Origin: Streptomyces hygroscopicus | GTDB taxonomy: Bacteria > Actinomycetota > Actinomycetes > Streptomycetales > Streptomycetaceae | Direction of reading: 5' to 3' | NCBI GenBank assembly: GCA_002021875.1 | Contig: CP018627.1 | Coordinates: forward strand, 3,534,001 to 3,598,000 | DNA length: 64,000 bases | Shown: positions 34,506 through 42,900 of the stretch, piece after piece | How positions within the stretch are numbered: the first letter of the stretch is position 1 | Layout of the letters: the number at the start of each line of letters is the position of its first letter | The notes under the pieces: generated by a model | What the model was told of the DNA's origin: nothing | Database searches by the model: none | What the model saw: only the letters and a program-made list of their open reading frames with translations | Program-made: the position numbers and the translations under genes

Positions 34506-35981
34506 TCATGCCGCGGGCAGGCGGTTGATGGCGTGGGCGGCGTCCGTCGCCCAGAGGTACTGGACGGCGTACGCGCGCCAGGGGCGCCAGCGCGCCGAGT
34601 GGCGGGTGAGGGCGCCGGGCGTGGCGGGCAGCCCCAGTTCGGCGGCGGCGCGCCGCACCCCGAGGTCGGTCGGGACGAAGGCGTCCGGGTCGCCGAGTGC
34701 GCGCATCGCGATCACCTCTACGGTCCAGGGGCCGAGCCCCGGCAGCGTGCCCAGGGCCGCGCGGGCGTCGTCCCAGTCACTGCCGACGCCAAGTGCGACC
34801 CGGCCCTCGGCGAGCGCGCCGACCAGCCCGGTGAGGGTAGCGCGGCGGGTGCGGGGCATGGCCAGCGTCTCGGGGTCCAGTCCGGCGAGGGCCTGGACGG
34901 ACGGGAAGAGGTGGGTCAGGCCGCCCGCCGGGTCCTCCACCGGCTCGCCGTGCGCCGCCACCAGGCGCCCGGCGTGGGTGCGGGCGGCGGCCGTGGACAC
35001 CTGCTGGCCGAGCACGGCGCGCACCGCGAACTCGTCCGCGTCCACCGCGCGCGGCACCCGCCGCCCCGGGGCCTTGTCGACCAGCGGCGCCAGTTGGAGG
35101 TCCGTACGCAGCAGGTCGTCCACGGCGGCCGGGTCCGCGTCGAGGTCCAGCAGCCGCCGGCAGCGGCTGATCGCCCCGGCCAGGTCGCGGAGGTCGGCCA
35201 GCGAGAGCTGGCAGGCGATGTGGTCCGGCCGCGGGCTCAGGGTGACCACCCCGGGCCCGTACGGCAGCCGCAGCGTCCGCCGGTAGGCGCCGTCGCGCCA
35301 CTCCTCGACCCCGGGGACGCCGGTGGCGGCCAGATGCCCGAAGAGGTTGTCCGGGCACAGCGGCGCCCGGAACGGCAGCCGCAGCGTGAGCGCCCCCGGC
35401 ACGCTGGTCCGCGGCCCGCGGGTGGCCCGCTGCCGCAGCTCGGTCGGGGAGAGCGCGAAGACCTCCCGTACGGTCTCGTTGAACGCGCGGACACTGGCGA
35501 ACCCGGCCGCGAAGGCGATGTCCGCCATCGGGAGCGCGCTGGTCTCGATGAGCAGCCGGGCGGTCTGCGCCCGCTGCGCCCTGGCCAGCGCGAGCGGGCC
35601 CGCGCCGAGCTCGGCGAGCAACTGCCGCTCGACCTGCCGGGTGCTGTATCCCAGCCGGGCCGCCAGGCCCGGCACCCCGTCCCGGTCCACCACGCCGTCG
35701 GCGATCAGCCGCATGGCCCGCGCGACGAGGTCGGCGCGCTCGTTCCACTGCGGCGATCCGGGGCTGGCGTCCGGACGGCACCGCTTGCAGGCCCGGAACC
35801 CGGCCTGCTGGGCGGCCGCGGCGCTGGGGTAGAACCGCATGTTCTCGGCCTTGGGCCCGACGACCGGACAGCTCGGCCGGCAGTAGATCCCGGTGGTCAC
35901 GACGGCGACGAAGAACCACCCGTCGAAGCGGGCGTCCTTCGCCTGTGCGGCGCGGAGGCAGCGGTCGGTGTCGGTGTGCAT
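34506..35981 (-). CDS. AdaA-AlkA fusion: alkylation-response regulator and 3-methyladenine glycosylase
   Basis: 491 residues at most (ATG 35981). The N-terminal zinc domain has four cysteines at C34, C38, C65 and C68 in the Ada pattern (CRPSC, CKRC); C34 is the expected methyl acceptor from phosphotriesters. Next is an AraC-type double helix-turn-helix (about 85-165: LAARLGYSTRQVERQL, IAFAAGFASVRAFNETVREVF). The rest is an AlkA glycosylase with VRAVLGQQVS and the helix-hairpin-helix LPGLGPWTVEVIAMRALGDP, whose following PTDLG holds the catalytic aspartate. It senses methyl damage and repairs bases. There is no Ada C-terminal O6 domain; Ogt downstream supplies that role. Confidence 0.93.
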   Translation of the reverse strand: MHTDTDRCLRAAQAKDARFDGWFFVAVVTTGIYCRPSCPVVGPKAENMRFYPSAAAAQQAGFRACKRCRPDASPGSPQWNERADLVARAMRLIADGVVDRDGVPGLAARLGYSTRQVERQLLAELGAGPLALARAQRAQTARLLIETSALPMADIAFAAGFASVRAFNETVREVFALSPTELRQRATRGPRTSVPGALTLRLPFRAPLCPDNLFGHLAATGVPGVEEWRDGAYRRTLRLPYGPGVVTLSPRPDHIACQLSLADLRDLAGAISRCRRLLDLDADPAAVDDLLRTDLQLAPLVDKAPGRRVPRAVDADEFAVRAVLGQQVSTAAARTHAGRLVAAHGEPVEDPAGGLTHLFPSVQALAGLDPETLAMPRTRRATLTGLVGALAEGRVALGVGSDWDDARAALGTLPGLGPWTVEVIAMRALGDPDAFVPTDLGVRRAAAELGLPATPGALTRHSARWRPWRAYAVQYLWATDAAHAINRLPAA

Positions 35982-36121
35982 GGGTCCAGCATCCGTCAGC
36001 GGGCGGGTCCGTTCTCGCGGGAATCCGACATTGACCTCACCGGGCGACACCCGCCCGCGGCGGCCCGCGCCATGTCCCCGTTCCGGCGGTGTTTGGTGCG
36101 AAGGGGCAGACCGGGGGCCTG

Positions 36122-36559
36122 ATGATCGGCATGATGAGGAATGTGACGGAACACCGTGAGATACCCCTGGCGAACGGCACCACCGTACGGCTGGAACTGG
36201 CTCCCGTAGGGGACGCCTCTTTCGAGGACGCGTACGGCGGCGTCGGTGGCGTGACCCCGGTGGGGCGCGGTGCGCAGGCCGCGGTCACGCTCGCCAACGC
36301 CAGTCTGAGCGTCATCCTCCAAGGGCTGGGGTCGGTGCTGGAGGACGTGCACGACGCCGTCCGCTCGACTCCCCATCCGCCCCAGGAGTTCACCGTGCAG
36401 TTCGGGGTGCAGGTCGGCCAGGACCTCAAACTCGGCATCGTGGGCGCCAATGGGAACGCCAACTTGACGCTCTCGGCCACCTGGAGGCCGTCGGAGCAGC
36501 CCGAGCCGACGGTGCCACCGCAGCCGCCACAGCCGTCCCGGCCCGGCTCCTCGGCCTGA
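36122..36559 (+). CDS. Trypco1-like (CU044_2847-type) trypsin-co-occurring protein
   Basis: 145 residues if ATG 36122 is used; ATG 36131 and 36134 are equally possible. The pattern is a short beta-strand start (REIPLANGTTVRLELAPVG), a central helix (AAVTLANASLSVILQGLGSVLEDVHDAV), then strands EFTVQFGVQVGQDLKLGIV and NANLTLSATW, ending in a proline tail. This is the layout of the small domain that co-occurs with trypsin-like peptidases in conflict cassettes. Family knowledge says only that it neighbours and may regulate or deliver the protease. The protease gene begins three bases after its stop. Confidence 0.7.
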   Translation: MIGMMRNVTEHREIPLANGTTVRLELAPVGDASFEDAYGGVGGVTPVGRGAQAAVTLANASLSVILQGLGSVLEDVHDAVRSTPHPPQEFTVQFGVQVGQDLKLGIVGANGNANLTLSATWRPSEQPEPTVPPQPPQPSRPGSSA

Positions 36560-36562
36560 GCC

Positions 36563-38764
36563 ATGGGGTGGTTCCACGCGCACGGGTCCTTGTCGCGGCC
36601 CGCCGTATCCATTCTCGCCAAGGCCGACGGAAGACCGGCGGGCGCGGGCGTCCTGCTGCCCCGCCGCCATCTGCTGACCTGCGCTCATGTGGTCAACAGC
36701 GCCCTCGGAAAGGACAGGCTGGCCCCGGATCACCCGGGCCCGGTCGCCGTTCCCGTACGGCTCCACGGACCGGAGCACACCGTCGAGGCCGAGGCCGAGC
36801 TGGCGGTCTGGATACCGCCCCGGACGGACGACGGCGGCCTGGGCGCCTTCGAGTGGAACGGCGACCTCGCCGTACTGCGGCTGTCCGCGGCCCTGCCGCC
36901 CGCGATCGAGCCGCCGCGCTGGCACCCGATGGCCCAGCGGCAGCTCGTACGGGCCTGGCACGGCAGCGGTGAGCCAGGGGTCTTCGCCGATGCCGAAGTG
37001 AGCGAATGCGACGGGCGGTTCGGCTACTTCGACGGCGCCGAGCGCGCCCTGGACATCGAACCCGCCTACAGCGGCGGCCCGTTGTGGTCCAACGAGGAGG
37101 GCGCCGTCGTCGGGCTCGTGACGGCGAAGCTCCGCATCCAGGGGACGCTGCGCCGCGCCTGGGGAATCCCCTGGCAGCGCGTGGCGCGGGAGCTGCACGA
37201 CGCCGGGGCGGGCCATCTGCTGCCCCGGCAGCCCGAGGAGGACGTACGCGACCACCCGGGCTACGCGGAGCTCGTCTCCCTGCTGGACGGGCCGCTGCCG
37301 CGGTCCGAGGGCTGGATACGCTCCTGCCGGACGGTCGCCCGGCAGTGCGGCCTCGACCATCGCGCGGACGGCGTGCCCTCCGCCGACGAGTTCGCCCATC
37401 TGCTGCTCACCCGGGGGCGTGCCCTGCCCGCGCTGGTCGAGGCGGTGCGCGGCACGGCGGGCACGGCGGCCGACGACCTCCTCGCGATCGGACGCCGTTG
37501 CGGTCTGCCCAAACTGCTCTCGCCGGGTGAGCACGAGCGGCTGCTGGTCCTGCTGCGCGCCCTGCCCACGGCCGCCGCGGCCGGTGTCCCCGGGGCCGTA
37601 CGGGCGGCGCTGCCGCTGGCGGCCCTGCCCGCGGCGCTGCTCACGGGCGGTGACGGCGGACATGGCGGCGACGGCGGCCACTGTGATGAGGGCGGGAACG
37701 GCACCGGCCCCGGCGGACGGTTCGAGGCTCTGATCGCCCATCTGGAGGGGCTGCACGGCGACAGCTCGCCGATCGACGACGGGGTCGTGGCCGTGCCGGG
37801 GCTGCTGCGCGCCGTGGAGTTCGTGGCCGCCGGGTGCTGTCCGGCGGACCGGCGCACCCCGCTGCGGCGGTGGAACGCGGCGGTCGCCCGCCGCCTCGGC
37901 GTCCATGACGCCGCCATGACCGAACGCCGCCTCGAGGCCGAGCAGTGGGCACAGAGCGCCTCCCGGGGCTCCGCGCCCCGCGTCGTGGCGAAGCTGGACC
38001 TCTGCGGGTCCCCATCGGGCGGCACATCGGCGACGGCGCGGGAGGAGCCGGAGCGGTACCGGCTGCGGCTGTGGTGCGACGACGGGGACGGGCTGCGCCA
38101 GGTGTCGGACGACAGTGAACGGCCGCGCGGCGCCGAGGAGGTGGCCCAGGAGATCTTCGCCGCCGTGGGCTCACTGCGCCGCCCCGACCCCTCGGGGCCA
38201 CGGCCCGTCATCGAACTGATCGTGGACCGGGACGCCCTGGAGGTGCCCGTGGACCGCTGGAAGGCCGCGGGGCCGGGCGCGGTGCTCCCCATGCGGCTCG
38301 GCACTCCGTACCCCCTGGTCGTCAACTGCCCCGAGCTGCGGGAGCTGAACGGCGGCACCATGCTCGACCAGTGGCGGGAGCGCTGGGTCCGGCTGGACGC
38401 CGAGGAGCCCGTGCACATCGACGACGCCACGGCCCCGGACCCGGAGGCGGTGTGCGGGCTGGTCATGGAGCGGCTCACCGCCCGGGTCACCATCGATGTG
38501 GCGGCCCACCGGCGCACCGGGGTGGTGCAGATGTGTCTCGCCGCGGGCATTCCGGTGGTGCTGTGGGATCGGAGCGGGGAGGCGGGATCCCCGGCCGTGC
38601 GGCACGCGGCGGAGGTGAGCACCCGTGAACTGCCCGAAGCGGTAAGGACTTATCGCACGAAAACCCTGCAGAGACCCGGGGAGTACAGCGGGCGGCCGGT
38701 GCTCGCCTGGGCCGACGCCGGACGGGCGCTGCCACGGCTGGACCTCGCGGACCCGACGGAGTGA
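36563..38764 (+). CDS. Trypsin-like serine protease fused to EAD/VMAP-type regions
   Basis: 733 residues. Residues 1-205 form a chymotrypsin-fold protease with an apparently complete triad: H42 (LLTCAHVV), D101 (NGDLAVLRL) and S170 (PAYSGGPLW). A helical block at about 230-300 (GYAELVSLLDGPLPRSEG) looks like an effector-associated adaptor domain. A low-complexity GGDGGHGGDGGH linker sits near 370. The C-terminal 300 residues match the expected VMAP-C layout, ending with CLAAGIPVVLWDRSG. Family knowledge: VMAP proteins are the third partner of vWA-MoxR systems. There is no signal peptide, so the protease is cytoplasmic. Natural targets are unknown. Confidence 0.78.
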   Translation: MGWFHAHGSLSRPAVSILAKADGRPAGAGVLLPRRHLLTCAHVVNSALGKDRLAPDHPGPVAVPVRLHGPEHTVEAEAELAVWIPPRTDDGGLGAFEWNGDLAVLRLSAALPPAIEPPRWHPMAQRQLVRAWHGSGEPGVFADAEVSECDGRFGYFDGAERALDIEPAYSGGPLWSNEEGAVVGLVTAKLRIQGTLRRAWGIPWQRVARELHDAGAGHLLPRQPEEDVRDHPGYAELVSLLDGPLPRSEGWIRSCRTVARQCGLDHRADGVPSADEFAHLLLTRGRALPALVEAVRGTAGTAADDLLAIGRRCGLPKLLSPGEHERLLVLLRALPTAAAAGVPGAVRAALPLAALPAALLTGGDGGHGGDGGHCDEGGNGTGPGGRFEALIAHLEGLHGDSSPIDDGVVAVPGLLRAVEFVAAGCCPADRRTPLRRWNAAVARRLGVHDAAMTERRLEAEQWAQSASRGSAPRVVAKLDLCGSPSGGTSATAREEPERYRLRLWCDDGDGLRQVSDDSERPRGAEEVAQEIFAAVGSLRRPDPSGPRPVIELIVDRDALEVPVDRWKAAGPGAVLPMRLGTPYPLVVNCPELRELNGGTMLDQWRERWVRLDAEEPVHIDDATAPDPEAVCGLVMERLTARVTIDVAAHRRTGVVQMCLAAGIPVVLWDRSGEAGSPAVRHAAEVSTRELPEAVRTYRTKTLQRPGEYSGRPVLAWADAGRALPRLDLADPTE

Positions 38765-38846
38765 CGGTGGGAAACCCAGGGACCGTGGGACGCGATGGCC
38801 GTGCCGGGCGGGGAGGGCGGGACGTGATGACGACAGGAGGCGCGCG

Positions 38847-39896
38847 ATGTCCGCTGAGGCGGGCCGAAAGGGAGGTTCCCCGATGAATCCACGGGAACGG
38901 CACGACTGGCGGCTGTTCCGGGGGGACGGCGTGCCCCGGCACGTGGAGATGCCACCCGCCCCGCCGTGGCGCCGCTTCGGCGGCGGGGAACGCGGGGAAC
39001 AGACGGCCCCGGACACGGGAGCTCCCGACAACGCGCAGGGGTCGCCCGCGTCCGGTCCGGCGGGCCCGGCGCCGTATCTCATCTCGCCCGAACACGCCGA
39101 CGTGGTCAACGCCGCCCTCCATCTGCGGCGCCCGCTGCTCGTCACCGGCAGCCCGGGGACCGGCAAGTCCTCGCTCGCGCGGGCGGTCGCGCATGAGATG
39201 GGGCTGGGCGAGGTGCTGCGCTGGCCGGTCAACAGCCGTTCCACCGTGCAGGACGCGCTCTACCGCTACGACGCGATCGGGCGGCTGCGCGAGACGGCCC
39301 TGACCCGCGACCGTGGCGAGGCCGAGCCCGACATCGGCAGCTTCGTACGGCTCGGGCCGCTGGGCACCGCGCTGGTGCCGAACGAACGCCCCCGGGTGCT
39401 GCTCGTCGACGAACTCGACAAGGGCGATGTCGACCTGCCGAACGACCTGCTGACCGTCTTCGAGGAGGGCGAGTTCGAGATCCCCGAGCTGGCCCGGCTG
39501 CCGGAGGACCAGTCGGTGGTGGAGGTGCTCACCGCACGGGCGGGCGAGCGGGCCACGGTGCGTCGGGGCCGGCTGGTGTGCGAGGAGTTCCCGGTCGTGG
39601 TGATCACCAGCAACGGCGAGCGCGACTTCCCGCCCGCCTTCCTGCGCCGCTGCGTACGGCTGGAGCTGCCCACCCCCGACGAGGGGCGGCTGCGGGCGAT
39701 CGTCACCGCACATCTGGGGGACGACGCGCTGGAGGAGGTCGATCAGTTGCTGGACGCCTTCCTCCGTCGGCGCGCGGCCCGCGAGCTGGCGACCGACCAA
39801 CTGCTGAACGCCGTGTTCCTGCGGGCGGGCGGCATGGATGTGACGGCGGACGGGCTCCTGGAAGCGGTGCTGCACCGGCTGGGCGGGGCGGTGTAA
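38847..39896 (+). CDS. MoxR-type AAA+ ATPase
   Basis: 349 residues. After a Pro/Gly-rich N-terminus comes a full AAA+ core: Walker A GSPGTGKSS (about 102-110), Walker B VLLVDELDK (about 185-193), sensor 1 VVITSNGERD, and the paired arginines of FLRRC as finger candidates. The insert EFEIPELARL is typical of MoxR/RavA ATPases, which act as chaperones on vWA partners. An AGGAGG site 6 nt before ATG 38847 decides the start; ATG 38883 is a second option with GGGAGG. The vWA gene starts six bases after its stop. Confidence 0.9.
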   Translation: MSAEAGRKGGSPMNPRERHDWRLFRGDGVPRHVEMPPAPPWRRFGGGERGEQTAPDTGAPDNAQGSPASGPAGPAPYLISPEHADVVNAALHLRRPLLVTGSPGTGKSSLARAVAHEMGLGEVLRWPVNSRSTVQDALYRYDAIGRLRETALTRDRGEAEPDIGSFVRLGPLGTALVPNERPRVLLVDELDKGDVDLPNDLLTVFEEGEFEIPELARLPEDQSVVEVLTARAGERATVRRGRLVCEEFPVVVITSNGERDFPPAFLRRCVRLELPTPDEGRLRAIVTAHLGDDALEEVDQLLDAFLRRRAARELATDQLLNAVFLRAGGMDVTADGLLEAVLHRLGGAV

Positions 39897-39902
39897 CGAC
39901 GC

Positions 39903-42900
39903 ATGGGCGGGGGTGACGCTGGGCGGGGCGGCGCCGAGCCGAGCGGCGCAGGGCAGGGCGGCGCAGAGCAGGACGGCGCAGGGCAGGGCGGCACCGAGCA
40001 GGACGGCACCGAGCAGGACGGCGCAGGGCAGGGCGGCACCGAGCGGTTGGGACGGCTCGACGAGGCGATGGTGGTCCTCGCCTCCAGCGGTCTCGAACTG
40101 TCCAGGGAGGAACTGCTCGACGCGCTCTGGCTGGCCGGCCGGCTGCCCGAGGACGGCGTGGAGTGGGCGCCCCTGGCCCGCGCGGTGACAAGTGGCGGGA
40201 CGGCGCTGCCCGCCACGCGCCCCGAGACCGCCCGTCCCCCCGCCACGGCCTCCCCGGCCGCGTCCGCCCAGCCGACCCCCGAGCCGACCGCCCCCGCCCG
40301 TACCCCCGAGGCCGACGGCCCCGGCGCCCAGCCGTCCGCCCCCGCGAAGGGGCGCCCGGACGACCCGCCGGACCAGCCCCGGCCCCGCCCCCGTGGCGAT
40401 CAACGGCTGCGCGGCCTGTACGGCGGAAGCCAGGGCCCCGATAGCCAGGGCCCCGATAGCCAGGGCCCCGATACGGAAGGGGCGCCCGACGCGCGGCGCG
40501 CACTGCCGCTGCGCGTGCCCGAGGACAAGGCGCTGCGCCAGGAGCTGTCCATCGGCCGTGCCCTGCGCCCGCTGAAACAGCACCGCCCCAATCCGCTCAA
40601 GCGGGAGTTCGACGAGGCCGCCACCGCCACCGCGCTCGCCGAGACCGGTCTGCCGGACGTGGTGACCCGCCCCGCCCGCGAACGCTGGCTCGATCTCGCG
40701 CTCGTCATCGACGACGGGATGTCGATGCTGCTGTGGCGGCGGCTCGCCGTCGAACTGCGCACGGTGCTGCAGCGCTCGGGCGCGTTCCGCGTCGTACGCG
40801 TCCTCGGGCTGCACACGCGCGGCGCCGGCGCACCCGCGCTGCGCGCCCGGCCCTACGCCCCGGACGCGCCCAGGCTCCCCACGACGGCGCTCTCGGACCC
40901 CTCCGGACACACGCTGGTGCTCGTGGTGAGCGACGGGGTGGGGGGCGCGTGGCGCGACGGGCGGATGGGCCAGGTGCTGGCGCGCTGGGCGGGGGTCGGC
41001 CCCACGGCGGTGGTGCACGCGCTGCCGCCCCGGCTGTGGGAGGGCTCCGGGATCCGGGCGCGCCGCTGGCAGGTGCGGACCCGCAGACCCGGCTCGGCCA
41101 ATACGGACTGGACGGTCGCCGATCCGGTGCTGCCCGCCGCCCTGGCACGTTTCGAGGGGGTGCCGGTGCCGGTGCTGGAACCGGACGCCGGACCGCTGGC
41201 CGACTGGGCCCGGCTGATCGCCTCCGCGAGCGGTACGGCCGTCCTGCCGCTGCTGGACCCGGGGCGCGGCGGCCCCCGCCCCGGCCCGGCCGCCACCGCC
41301 CCCGGCCCGGCTGCCACCCCGACCCCGGCCGATGAGCTGAGCCGCGTGCAGCGCTTCCGGGACGCGGCGTCCCCGGAGGCGTACCGGTTGGCGGCCCATC
41401 TGGCCGCCGTGGCCCCGCTGCCGGTGCCGGTGATGCGGATGGTGCAGAAGGCGGTGGACGGCCGGACCGACACCGGACGTCTCGCCGAGGTGTTCCTGGG
41501 CGGGCTGATGCACCCCGTCGAACCGCCCGCCTCGGCGGGACCGGACCCGCTGCCGCCCGAACACCGGCCCTTCACCTTCGCCGACGCGGCGCAGCGGGCG
41601 CTGCTGGGCGCGGTACCGCTGCCCGAACTGGTCGCGACCAGCAGGCTGATCGGCCAACGCCTGGAGCAACTGGCGGGCCGCTCCCCCGACTTCCCGGCCT
41701 GGCTCGCCCACTCTGCCGGCAGCGACCGACTCCCGCCCGGCGCCCGCCCCTTCACGGCGGTAGAGCAACGGCTGGCGGCCCGGCTGGGGGCACCACCGCA
41801 GCCGTCGCTGTTCACGACCCCGACCGCGGCGGTGCAGTGGCGCCGTCTGGAACCCCGCGACCCGCGGGTGATCGGTCCGTACCGCCTGCGGAGGGCCGGC
41901 CCCTGGGGCGCGCGCGTCGTTCCCTATCTGGGCCGGGACGCCTATGGCGAGGAGGCCGTCGTCACCGTCCTTCCCGGGCTTCCCGCGCCGCAGGCCGCGG
42001 CCTTGCTCGGGGTACAGGCGGAGGCACTGCGCCGGATGGACGGACGCCATGCGCCCCGGCTGCTGCGTGAGGGGCTGGACGAGGACGTTCCATGGGTGTC
42101 CGAAGAAGCGTTCCTCGGGCACCGGCTGCACGATGTCCTTTTCGAGGACGCCGATCGATGGGACGGGCACACCGCCCTCGCGCTCGCCCGGCGGATCGCG
42201 GACGCGGTACGCGTGTGCGCGGCCGAGGGGATGACGCACGGCGACCTCACCGTCCATACCGTGCATGTCGCCGGTGAGGACATCTTCGTGACCGGCTGGT
42301 CCTCGGCCTGCATCGACGGCGCCCCGTCCCCGTCGTCCCTCGGGCACCGTCGGCCCACTCCCGAGGACAATGTCGGAGACTTGGGCGACATCCTGCTGTG
42401 CCTCGGCGGCGGGGGGCAGATGTATGGGCACGGCCAGGACGCCTATGACATGCCGCGCTGGAGCGGCGCCGCGTGGCAGCCGGTCCGGGGCATGGTGATG
42501 GCATGTCTGGAGAGGCAGGGCCGCCCGACGGCCGCGCGGGTCTGGGAGTTCCTCACCGACTTCCGGCCGGACGCCGGGACACCGGAGTCCAGCGCCCGAC
42601 GCCCCCGGACCGAGCGGCCCATCGTCTGCGCGCGGTGCGGCAGTCCGCTGGCCCCGGACGACCGCTTCTGCGATACGTGCGGTGGGGATGTGTTGACGAC
42701 CCCACCACAGTCGGCGCCGCCCGACTCCGCTCGCGCCTCCCGCCCGGAGCCCGGGAGCGCCCTGCCGTCGATCAACGCGTATCGGGCCTACCGCAGGCTC
42801 GGCGGCAGCCGGGGCGACGGCGTCTATCTGGCCCGTCGGCCGGGCGCGTCGAACGATGTGGTGATACGCATCGCCCCTGACGGCACCGCCCAGGGCGCCG

